DNA of 64,000 bases from Streptomyces paradoxus. GTDB taxonomy: Bacteria > Actinomycetota > Actinomycetes > Streptomycetales > Streptomycetaceae. Where the stretch lies: the NCBI RefSeq assembly GCF_014202475.1, contig NZ_JACHGV010000011.1:161241-225240 (forward strand), written 5' to 3'. Below, piece after piece: positions 54,614 through 63,414 of the stretch. The stretch's first letter is position 1, and each line of letters opens with the position of its first letter. The notes beneath the pieces are model-generated. The model was not told the DNA's origin and searched no databases. It saw only the letters and a list, made by a program, of their open reading frames with translations. The position numbers and the translations under genes were made by a program.

Positions 54614-55549
54614 ATGTCCGTCCCCGAACTGATTCGCATCGTCTCCCGCGACTCCCCCATGGCGCTCGCCCAGGTGGAGCGCGTCCGGGCCGAGTTGGCC
54701 GCCGCCCACCCCGGAGTGCGCACCGAGGTCGTGCCGGTGAAGACCACCGGCGACAAGTGGATGGGCGATCTGTCCCAGGTCGAGGGCAAGGGCGCGTTCA
54801 CCAAGGAGGTCGACGCGGCGCTGCTGGCCGGCGAGGCCGACCTCGCCGTGCACTGCGTGAAGGACGTGCCCGCCGACCGGCCACTCCCGGCGGGCACGGT
54901 GTTCGCCGCGTTCCTCAAGCGGGACGACATCCGCGACGCCCTGATCCACCCGGGCGGACTCACCCTGGACGAGTTGCCTGCCGGGACACGGATCGGCACC
55001 TCCTCGGTGCGCCGGGTCGCGCAACTGGCCGCCACGCACCCCCACCTGGAGTGCGTGCCGTTCCGCGGCAACGCCAACAAGCGTCTGGCGAAGCTGGAGG
55101 CCGGCGAGGCGGACGCCCTGCTGCTCGCGGTCTCCGGCCTGGAGCGCATCGGCCGCGAGGACGTGATCAGCGAGATCCTCTCGACCGAGACGATGATGCC
55201 GCCCATCGGCGCGGGCGTGCTGGCGCTGCAGTGCCGTGAGGGGGACGCCGCGCTGATCGACGCGGTGAGCGGTCTCGGCGACCCGGACACCTACCGGGAG
55301 ACCACCGCCGAGCGCATGTTCCTGCATGTGCTGCAGGGGCACTGCAACAGCCCCATCGCCGGGTTCGCGCAGGTGGACCGCAGTGGCGAACTGTCCCTGC
55401 GGGCCTGTGTGTTCACCCCGGACGGCAAGACCCGGCTCAACGCCCACGAGTGGGCGGGCCGCCTCGACCCGGCCACGCTCGGCACCTCGGTCGCCGTGGC
55501 CCTGCTGCGCCAGGGCGCCCGCGAGATCATCGACGGCATCCCGCACTGA
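54614..55549 (+). CDS. hemC: porphobilinogen deaminase (hydroxymethylbilane synthase)
   Basis: 311 aa. Full set of motifs: RIVSRDSPMALAQVERVRAE (about 8-27), VPVKTTGDK (about 40), KGAFTKEVDAALLAGEADLA (about 57-76), HCVKDVPADRP, RIGTSSVRRVAQLAA (Arg pair about 131), FRGNANKRLAKLEAGEADAL and QGHCNSPIAGF, whose Cys about 243 carries the dipyrromethane cofactor. It makes hydroxymethylbilane for haem and corrins. No other hem gene is adjacent, so this looks like a second, isolated hemC copy rather than the main operon copy (inference). Leaderless start; shares a terminator with the convergent next gene. Confidence 0.95.
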   Translation: MSVPELIRIVSRDSPMALAQVERVRAELAAAHPGVRTEVVPVKTTGDKWMGDLSQVEGKGAFTKEVDAALLAGEADLAVHCVKDVPADRPLPAGTVFAAFLKRDDIRDALIHPGGLTLDELPAGTRIGTSSVRRVAQLAATHPHLECVPFRGNANKRLAKLEAGEADALLLAVSGLERIGREDVISEILSTETMMPPIGAGVLALQCREGDAALIDAVSGLGDPDTYRETTAERMFLHVLQGHCNSPIAGFAQVDRSGELSLRACVFTPDGKTRLNAHEWAGRLDPATLGTSVAVALLRQGAREIIDGIPH

Positions 55550-55577
55550 TCCGCGCGACGCCCTGACACGGGATCAG
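55546..55577. terminator. bidirectional hairpin over convergent stops
   Basis: CTGATCC (55546-55552) pairs with GGATCAG (55571-55577), 7 bp with an 18-nt loop, covering the stops of hemC and the next gene. Confidence 0.45.
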
Positions 55578-56095
55578 GCGGTGCCTTCCTCCGCCTGGTC
55601 CCGCAGGAAGACGCTCACCTGGTGCGCCAGGCTGTCCCGCACCGGACCCTGCTGGGCCCCGGCAGGGCCCTCGTGCGCCCCGATGCCGCCCGCCCAGAGC
55701 CGGCGGCCGGTCCACTCCTCCTCGACGCGCAACTGCACCTGGACGTCCACGAGACTCAGGGACGCCTCGGCGCCGGCCGCGTACAGCACGGCGGTGGCGC
55801 GGCGCAGCGGATAGACGTCGAAGCCCTCGATGAACTGCGAGTTGCGCCAGTCGATGAAGGCGCTCTCGCCGTCCGGGCCGAGCCGGACGTCGATCTGGCC
55901 GTCCTCGAGGTGGACGCCGAGATGGCGGCTGCCGCGGTTCTCGACCGTCACGCGGAGGCAGAAGTACGTCAGTCCGTCGGCGGCGTCGTCCCGGCCGCGG
56001 GGCGGCTCGGCCAGTTCCAGACGGTGGACGCGGACGCGCAGACCGGCATGCTCGTCGTACTCCTGCCAGTCCCCGACCACGTTCGGCTCGTACAC
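55574..56095 (-). CDS. conserved-type beta-rich protein of unknown function
   Basis: 173 aa from GTG at 56095 (GAGAGGTG upstream). Reads as an all-beta domain resembling DUF4352-like sandwiches: LTYFCLRVTVENRGSRHLGV (about 43-62), LEDGQIDVRLGPDGESAFID, VLYAAGAEASLSLVDVQVQL then RVEEEWTGRRLWAG. No signal peptide. It faces a stretch with a large inverted repeat and an operator-like palindrome that could control it. The family name is not secure. Confidence 0.7.
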   Translation of the reverse strand: MYEPNVVGDWQEYDEHAGLRVRVHRLELAEPPRGRDDAADGLTYFCLRVTVENRGSRHLGVHLEDGQIDVRLGPDGESAFIDWRNSQFIEGFDVYPLRRATAVLYAAGAEASLSLVDVQVQLRVEEEWTGRRLWAGGIGAHEGPAGAQQGPVRDSLAHQVSVFLRDQAEEGTA

Positions 56096-56134
56096 GCTGC
56101 ACCTCTCGACCTCTGGAAGCTGCTTCCTATCTGT

Positions 56135-56175
56135 GGCCTCAGCGCACTGTCAAATGAGCAGAATGCGCTGTGGCC
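56135..56175. repeat. 12-nt inverted repeat (hairpin) in an A/T-richer gap
   Basis: GGCCTCAGCGCA (56135-56146) and TGCGCTGTGGCC (56164-56175) are complementary at 11 of 12 positions with a 17-nt loop. It may terminate the leftward decayed ABC operon or be a regulatory site for the 173-aa gene. Confidence 0.5.
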
Positions 56176-56191
56176 AGGCAGTTCATCCTTT

Positions 56192-56206
56192 TTGATCGGT
56201 GATCAA
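56192..56206. promoter_or_regulatory. operator-like palindrome TTGATC-GGT-GATCAA
   Basis: Perfect 6-bp half-sites spaced by 3 nt, about 100 nt upstream of the 173-aa gene, in a locally A/T-rich stretch (TCCTTTTTGATCGGTG). No regulator assigned. Confidence 0.4.
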
Positions 56207-56286
56207 GCCGTGCCCAGCGGTTATCCGGAAACCAGCGGAGAAAGCGCTTGCTCAGGCGTGCCGCACATCACTTCCACGAGTGAAGA

Positions 56287-56921
56287 TCAACGGGCCAGCC
56301 GGCCCAGCAGGGCCGAGGCGGCGGTGACGCCGAGCGCGGCGGCGATGAACAGCACCGCGAAGTCGGCCGCCAGATGGCGGGGTGTGCCGGGAGCCGCGCA
56401 GGGCGTCCACCTCGTAGCTGAGCGGGTTGGCCTTGCTGACGCTCTGCAGCCAGCCCGGCATCACCGACACCGGGTACAGGGCGTTGGAGCCGAAGAACAG
56501 CGGCATCGTGATCGCCTGCCCGCTCCCCATGAGACGGTCGCGGCCGAGGACGATGCCGGCGATGGTCATCGACAGGCAGGAGAAGAAGGCCGAGCCGAGG
56601 ACGACGATGGCGGCGACGGCGAGCAGCTTGAGCGGGTTCCAGGTCAGGGCCACGCCGAGCAGGGCGGCGATGAGGAGCACGACGACGGCCTGGACGAGCG
56701 ACTTCACCCCGGCCGCGAACGCCTTGCCGGTGATCAGCGCCGAGCGCGGGGTCGGCGTGACGAGGAGCTTGCTCAGGACACCGGCGTCACGTTCCCAGAT
56801 GATCTGGATGCCGTAGAAGATGGCGATGAACATGGCGGACTGGGCGATGATGCCGGGCGCCAGGTAGTCGGCGTACGGGATGCCGCCGGTGGGGATCGCC
56901 TTGATCCGGGTGAAGGACCAG
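56287..56921 (-). pseudogene. ABC-2 permease remnant, N-terminally deleted and frameshifted
   Basis: From FTRIKAIPTGGIPYADYLAP the frame continues as a DrrB-like ABC-2 permease: GIIAQSAMFIAIFYGIQIIW, ERDAGVLSKLLVTPTPRSAL, several membrane helices and NPLSYEVDALRG. Near 56390-56396 a one-base change shifts the frame; in the next frame APGTPRHLAADFAVLFIAAA and GRLAR with stop at 56287 restore the expected last helix. The N-terminal helix is missing because the frame begins abruptly inside the ATPase fragment. Not functional as it stands. Confidence 0.75.
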
Positions 56922-56924
56922 CCC

Positions 56925-57047
56925 GAACACCTCGCCCCGCCGGACGGTGAGGTCGAGCCCGTCCACGGCGTTGTGGTCGCCGAAGGCGTAGGTGAGCCCG
57001 GTGCAGGCGACGGCGTCGGCACCGGGCGGGGTGGTGTCCAACGTCAT
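56925..57047 (-). pseudogene. ABC ATPase remnant (first 40 codons only)
   Basis: ATG at 57047 with GAGGAATC upstream starts MTLDTTPPGADAVACTGLTY and GDHNAVDGLDLTVRRGEVFG L, the canonical start of a DrrA-type ATPase. Directly after GEVFGL, where Walker A should follow, the DNA passes into the permease sequence in a different frame. The ATP-binding domain is therefore deleted. The start overlaps the MarR remnant stop by 4 nt, preserving the original operon order. Confidence 0.75.
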
Positions 57048-57524
57048 GATTCCTCGGCCTCCTCGTGCAGGGTGTCGGCCGGCTTGCGCAGGGCCGGGAC
57101 CGCCGCCCGCAACGCCAGGCGGTCCGGCTCGTCCAGGCGCGCAACATGGCGGCGCACGAGCTCGGCCCGGCGCCGGCGCCAGTCGCGCAGCCGCGTCTCG
57201 GCGGCGGGTGTGGGAATGAGCCGGGCGGCCCGCCGGTCGGCCTGGTCGGTCTCGCGGACCAGATAGCCCGCCCCCAACCAGCCGCTTGACGAGGGTGGAC
57301 ACCGAGTCGGCCGCCAGACCCAGCTCCCTGGCCGCGTCGGAGATGCCGACGCCGGGCCGCGCCACGACCAGACGCAGCAGTTCCACCTCGGCGCCGCGCA
57401 GCCGCGGGTCGGGCGTCTGCCGCCGCAGGCGCCGCCGCATCCGCCGCTGGACACCGACCAGTGCGTCGGCCGGCTCCTCGGGGAAGGTCTCCGGCTCCAG
57501 GCGGCCGAGATCAGCTCTGTAGAG
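57044..57524 (-). pseudogene. MarR-family regulator, start lost and frameshifted
   Basis: One frame gives ADLGRLEPETFPEEPADALV, RGAEVELLRLVVARPGVGIS and DAARELGLAADSVSTLVKRL; a second gives YLVRETDQADRRAARLIPTP and a tail to the stop at 57044. They join if one base is removed from the run of five C at 57271-57275 (LVGAGYLVRETDQ). No ATG or GTG precedes the conserved part after an upstream in-frame TAG at 57525-57527. The gene fed into the decayed ABC exporter by an ATGA overlap. Confidence 0.7.
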
Positions 57525-57526
57525 CT
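57513..57526. promoter_or_regulatory. operator-like palindrome before the decayed MarR gene
   Basis: AGCTCT-GT-AGAGCT, perfect 6-bp arms, at the position expected for MarR autoregulation. Probably a relict operator. Confidence 0.5.
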
Positions 57527-57753
57527 AATCGGCCCAAGGTGCGGCCAAGAGAGGTCAAGGAAGGGACTGACGACGGCGACCTTGAGAGCGCCCACATGCA
57601 CCAAATGCCGTATTCTGAATTGTCAGTGCTTCGGACAGGAGGCACGCACGTGGGGAGCAGGCCGCCCGATCCCCCGGTGCTTTCGTCAGATCCGAGGCCG
57701 CGCTTCCCACGGTGTCTGTCCATACTCAGCACCTGCTCAGGGAGGTGCGCACC

Positions 57754-58545
57754 ATGCGTATCGCCGGCAGCCCCCGAACGCACCCCCACGACGACGCACC
57801 CGACACCGCCGCGGCGTTCGCGCGGCTCGCGCGACTGTCCGAGGGGCCCGAGCGCAAGGCCCTGCGGGACGAGCTGGTCGAGGCCTGGCTCCCCATGGCC
57901 GAGCGGATCGCCGTCCGCTTCCGGGGCCGGGGCGAGGCCCTGGAGGATCTGTACCAGGTGGCGGCCCTCGGCCTCGTGAAGGCGGTCGACCACTACGACC
58001 CGGCCCGCGGCAACGCCTTCGAGGCATACGCGGTGCCGACGGTCACCGGGGAGATCAAGCGCCACTTCCGCGACCACATGTGGACGCTGCACGTACCGCG
58101 CCGGGTCCAGGACCTGCGCAACCGGGTACGGCACGCCGCGAAGGAGCTGTCGCAGACCACCCCGGGCCGCTCCCCCACGGTCGCCGAGATCGCCGAGTAT
58201 GCCCAGCTCACCGAGGGCGAGGTGCGCACCGGCATGGAGGCTCTCGAATGCTTCTCCGCGCTGTCGCTGGAGGCGGAGATGCCCGGGACCGACGGCTACG
58301 CCCTCGGGGACGCGATCGGCGGGCCCGACCCGGCCTTCGACACCGTCGTCGACAGGGTGGCGGTCAGGCCCTGCCTGGAGGCGCTGCCGGAGCGCGAGCG
58401 GATCATCCTCTACCTGCGGTTCTTCAAGGGCATGACGCAGAGCCGGATCGCCGAGCAGCTCGGCATCTCTCAGATGCACGTCTCACGGCTGCTCAGCAGC
58501 TGCTTCGCCCATCTGCGTGAGGAACTGCTGACGGAGGCCCGCTGA
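57754..58545 (+). CDS. SigB/SigF/SigG-family RNA polymerase sigma factor
   Basis: 263 aa from ATG at 57754 (GGAGGT 8 nt upstream); GTG at 57712 is rejected. Region 2: LVEAWLPMAERIAVRFRGRG, EDLYQVAALGLVKAVDHYDP (2.2) and AYAVPTVTGEIKRHFRDHMW (2.3-2.4). Region 3: RRVQDLRNRVRHAAKELSQT. Region 4: LPERERIILYLRFFKGMTQS and RIAEQLGISQMHVSRLLSSC. This is the general-stress class that recognises GNNT-N14-16-GGGTAY promoters. Five such promoters are readable in this window. No anti-sigma gene is adjacent; the RsbW-like protein at 62094 is a candidate. A TATTCT at 57611 could be part of its promoter. Confidence 0.95.
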   Translation: MRIAGSPRTHPHDDAPDTAAAFARLARLSEGPERKALRDELVEAWLPMAERIAVRFRGRGEALEDLYQVAALGLVKAVDHYDPARGNAFEAYAVPTVTGEIKRHFRDHMWTLHVPRRVQDLRNRVRHAAKELSQTTPGRSPTVAEIAEYAQLTEGEVRTGMEALECFSALSLEAEMPGTDGYALGDAIGGPDPAFDTVVDRVAVRPCLEALPERERIILYLRFFKGMTQSRIAEQLGISQMHVSRLLSSCFAHLREELLTEAR

Positions 58546-58575
58546 AGCGGGGGCCGGTGCCGGGTGCCGCCGGGG

Positions 58576-58896
58576 TCACGTCTCCGGCGGCGAGCCGGGG
58601 ATCTGCGTCGGTCCGGCCCGGTCGAGGGCGTCCTCCAGGGCGGCCCGGATCTCCTCGGGCATGACGCCCGTGCGCCCCCAGACGAGGATCAGTTCCGCGA
58701 CGTTGCGCAGCTTGATGTTGGTGTGCTGGGAGACCTCCTTCAGCACGGCCCACCCCTGGTCGGGGGAGATCCGGCCGAGCGCGACGACCATCCCGATCGC
58801 CTGGTCCACGACGGCGTGGGAGACGACCGCCTCCTTCAGCTGCTGGACCTCTTCCTGCAGCGCGAAGATCCGATCCGAGCCCCCGTCCGTGGGCAT
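58576..58896 (-). CDS. ANTAR-domain RNA-binding protein
   Basis: 106 aa from ATG at 58896 (GGAGGT upstream). A short N-terminal coiled segment (RIFALQEEVQQLKEAVVSHA) leads into an ANTAR domain: VVDQAIGMVVALGRISPDQG, WAVLKEVSQHTNIKLRNVAE LI. ANTAR domains bind paired stem loops in nascent RNA and cause antitermination. No receiver or GAF domain is attached, so activity control is unclear. Its SigB-type promoter lies at 58951-58974, back to back with that of the VOC gene. Confidence 0.9.
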   Translation of the reverse strand: MPTDGGSDRIFALQEEVQQLKEAVVSHAVVDQAIGMVVALGRISPDQGWAVLKEVSQHTNIKLRNVAELILVWGRTGVMPEEIRAALEDALDRAGPTQIPGSPPET

Positions 58897-58950
58897 GGTG
58901 ACCTCCTGGTCCGGTGCGCCGCTGCGCCCGAGGCCCCACCGGATGCTTGA

Positions 58951-58974
58951 GTACCCTGACGCAGTGTCCGACCC
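58951..58974 (-). promoter_or_regulatory. SigB-type promoter for the ANTAR gene
   Basis: On the minus strand GGGT (58974-58971), 14-nt spacer, GGGTAC (58956-58951). Confidence 0.65.
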
Positions 58975-59031
58975 CTCCATCGTCGTCACTCGGGCCGCCC
59001 GGTGCCACCGGGGCGGACCAGGCCGGACGCC

Positions 59032-59055
59032 GTTTCGGCGCCCCCGCCGGGGTAC
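59032..59055 (+). promoter_or_regulatory. SigB-type promoter for the VOC gene
   Basis: GTTT (59032-59035), 14-nt spacer, GGGTAC (59050-59055): the best match to the SigB consensus in the window. Confidence 0.7.
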
Positions 59056-59142
59056 TCGGCAGGCGCCCACAGCGGTTCCGGTTGGACACTGGTGTCAATC
59101 CTCCGGTGGCTGCCAGGCCGACGAGATCAGGACGCGACTGCC

Positions 59143-59946
59143 ATGAACCACGACACGCCCACCTCCTCCGGAACGAAGGACGTCGTCTCATCACACTCCG
59201 TGTTCGGGGCGCCCTGCTGGGTGAGCCTGACCAGCCGGGACGTCAAGGCGACCGAGGAGTTCTACGGGGCCGTGCTGGGCTGGCAGTGGCGGCCGGCCAA
59301 GCTCGGCGACCGGTTCCGGATCGCGCTGGTGGACGGCTCGCCGGTGGCCGGGATCGCGGGGGTGGCGGCCATGTGGCAGATGGCGGTGGCGTGGACGCCG
59401 TACTTCGCGGTGCGCAGCGCGGACGACGCGGCCGCGCGGGTGCAGGAGCGCATGGGCACGGTCGCTGTCGGGCCGATCTCACTGCCGCCGGGCCGGGCGG
59501 CGCTGCTGGCCGACCGGGACGGGGCGACCTTCGGCATCTGGGAGGGCGACCTCTTCACCGACTGGGAGACCTGGCGCAACGCCCAGCCGGCCTTCATCAC
59601 GCTCCACACCCGTGACGCCTTCGACGCGGCGATCTTCTACGGCGAGGTCCTCGACTGGGCCTCCCAGCGCCCCGGCTGCTGCGAGGTCCACTACGAAGGC
59701 GGCGAGGTCGTGCTGCGCAGCCGCGGGGACGTGGTGGCCCGGATCGAGTCGGGCGCCCTGGAGGCGGCCCCCGACCCCGCGATCCGGCCGCACTGGCAGG
59801 TCCACTTCTCCGTCGACGACGTGGAGGCCTGCGCCCGCGCCGCGGAACTCCACGGCGGCAGCGTGCTGTCGAAGGGCAACGGCGAGGCGGTGCTGCGGGA
59901 CCACGACGGCGCCCAGTTCACGGTGACCGCGCGCCGCGGCCGCTGA
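59143..59946 (+). CDS. two-domain VOC (glyoxalase/bleomycin-resistance fold) protein
   Basis: 267 aa from ATG at 59143. Two VOC modules: first about 20-140 (CWVSLTSRDVKATEEFYGAV, LGWQWRPAKLGDRFRIALVD), second about 145-265 (FITLHTRDAFDAAIFYGEVL, HWQVHFSVDDVEACARAAEL, DHDGAQFTVTAR). Metal ligands of true glyoxalases are not obvious. Such Streptomyces proteins are often stress-induced hydroxylase-like or binding proteins. It has the clearest SigB-type promoter here, giving a leader of about 80 nt. Convergent with glgX. Confidence 0.9.
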   Translation: MNHDTPTSSGTKDVVSSHSVFGAPCWVSLTSRDVKATEEFYGAVLGWQWRPAKLGDRFRIALVDGSPVAGIAGVAAMWQMAVAWTPYFAVRSADDAAARVQERMGTVAVGPISLPPGRAALLADRDGATFGIWEGDLFTDWETWRNAQPAFITLHTRDAFDAAIFYGEVLDWASQRPGCCEVHYEGGEVVLRSRGDVVARIESGALEAAPDPAIRPHWQVHFSVDDVEACARAAELHGGSVLSKGNGEAVLRDHDGAQFTVTARRGR

Positions 59947-59952
59947 CCCGCG

Positions 59953-62093
<2,141 letters not shown>

Positions 62094-62097
<4 letters not shown>

Positions 62098-62606
62098 CGG
62101 GCGTCCTCCAGGACCTCGTCCGGAGTGAAGGCCGGGGCGGCCAGCTGCGTGACCGGGACCTCGCGGGGCACGTCGAGGCCCTCACTCTCCCGCGGCGCGG
62201 GCGCGGTCGGGACCAGCGGGACGCGTTCGCCGGCGCGGGCGCGCTGCGAGAACCAGATGACCTTGCTGCCGGTCTCGGTCGCGCAGCAGCCCCAGCCGTC
62301 GCTCATGGCCGCGAGGTGCTCCAGGCAGCCTCGCAGCTCCTGGTCCGGGCGCAGAGCGCGGTCGTTGTCCCCGATGGCGGTGATCAGGTGCTGCCCGTTC
62401 CACCACATCTCGATCGACGTGTTCTTGTCCGTGGCGTGTTCGTCGATGGCGTTGAGCAGCATCTCGGCACCGCCGCAGACGGGCTGGACCAGGTTGTCCA
62501 GGTCCCAGAACTTCAGGTGAGCGGCCAGAATGCGGCTGACCTGTCCCACCCGTTCCGGGCTGACTTCCACGTCGAGGTGGTAGTAGCAGGGCACTGCGGT
62601 CTTCAT
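62094..62606 (-). CDS. RsbW-like ATP-binding protein
   Basis: 170 aa from ATG at 62606 (GAGGAG upstream). HATPase-type pattern: CGGAEMLLNAIDEHATDKNT (N box about 49-68), WWNGQHLITAIGDNDRALRP (G1-like Asp) and MSDGWGCCATETGSKVIWFS (G2-like). Such proteins can be anti-sigma kinases or regulatory ATPases. The residues 130-170 tail is Pro-rich. It is cotranscribed with glgX (4-nt overlap), so it may tie glycogen turnover to a partner-switching system, possibly that of the SigB-family factor at 57754 (inference). Confidence 0.78.
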
Positions 62607-62971
62607 CGGTCGGCTCCTCACCGCGAAGCTCAGCTCCTTCTCGCTCCCGCGGTCCTGCGGGACGAGCCCCGAACACGGAACGTGAGCGCCTATCGCTTCT
62701 GAGTCACCAACAGCCTGAGGGCGCTAGCCCGTTCGTGCAACACGAGCGCACGGTTGAGGCAGGGGAGCGCACAAGTGAGCGGCGAGGGGTATGCCCGAAC
62801 GGCGCAGCGAAGCCTTCACTGGTTGAAGATCCAACAAGACGCTGTGTCGCCGCGCGTGCACCATGTGTGAAGAACTCGATCGCCGTTACGGGTCCGTGCC
62901 GCTGCGCTGCACGGCCGCCGTCCGACCGTCGGGAGACCGTGTCCCTCGAGCCCCGAAAGGTGATCGGCGCC
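62607..62971. other. 365-nt divergent intergenic region, RsbW-like/glgX and DUF5133/glgE
   Basis: No credible ORF. A GGGTAT (62787-62792) resembles a SigB -10 toward the glgE side but lacks a GNNT at 14-16 nt. A short inverted element GTTG-aagatc-CAAC occurs near 62821. AAAGG at 62957-62960 begins the ribosome site for the DUF5133 gene. Confidence 0.35.
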
Positions 62972-63340
62972 ATGCTGCTACCCGCCAAAGCCGAAGTCGC
63001 CCGGCAGTTGCGGCGTTACCGGGCCTGGGAACGCGTGATGCTCGCGGCACCGAACGACCGCACGGTGCGGACCACCTTCGAGGACTCCGGCTACACGCTC
63101 TGCGTGCTGATGGGCAAGCGCTGCGCGCGGGAGGCCGCGGACGCCGCCGAACGGTACCTGCGCACCAACCACGTCACCTATCTGCAGGAACAGCAGATCA
63201 CCTGCCTCCAGGAGCAGCACATCACCTGTGCGCAGGAACCGGCCGAACGGCCCCGCCCGGCAGCGGCGGTCAGACGAAGACCGCCGGCGGCGGAGCGCAG
63301 ATCCCCCGCTTCCGAGCGGAGATCCACAGCGCGAAGGTGA
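62972..63340 (+). CDS. DUF5133-family protein with C-terminal octapeptide repeats
   Basis: 122 aa from ATG at 62972 (GTG 62960 possible). The core MLLPAKAEVARQLRRYRAWE through SGYTLCVLMGKRCAREAADA matches the small Streptomyces DUF5133 family of unknown function, several of which are stress or development linked. After residue 70 come three 8-residue units, TYLQEQQI / TCLQEQHI / TCAQEPAE, and a basic Arg/Ala tail. 74 nt before glgE and probably cotranscribed. Confidence 0.78.
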   Translation: MLLPAKAEVARQLRRYRAWERVMLAAPNDRTVRTTFEDSGYTLCVLMGKRCAREAADAAERYLRTNHVTYLQEQQITCLQEQHITCAQEPAERPRPAAAVRRRPPAAERRSPASERRSTARR

Positions 63341-63414
63341 CGCCCTTCCCGCACATCCAGTCCCTGAACCGGGCCCCCGCGGCCCGGCTTTCGAGCACGG
63401 TGGAGGTGAGGACC

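Noticed and set aside
57650..57977. Open frame from GTG 57650 with an AGGAGG site upstream of the sigma factor
   Set aside because: It is in a different frame, overlaps most of the sigma gene and encodes low-complexity Pro/Arg/Ser sequence; the AGGAGG looks fortuitous or part of a leader.
62787..62792. GGGTAT as a SigB -10 for the DUF5133-glgE transcript
   Set aside because: No matching GNNT element at the required spacing, so not listed as a promoter.
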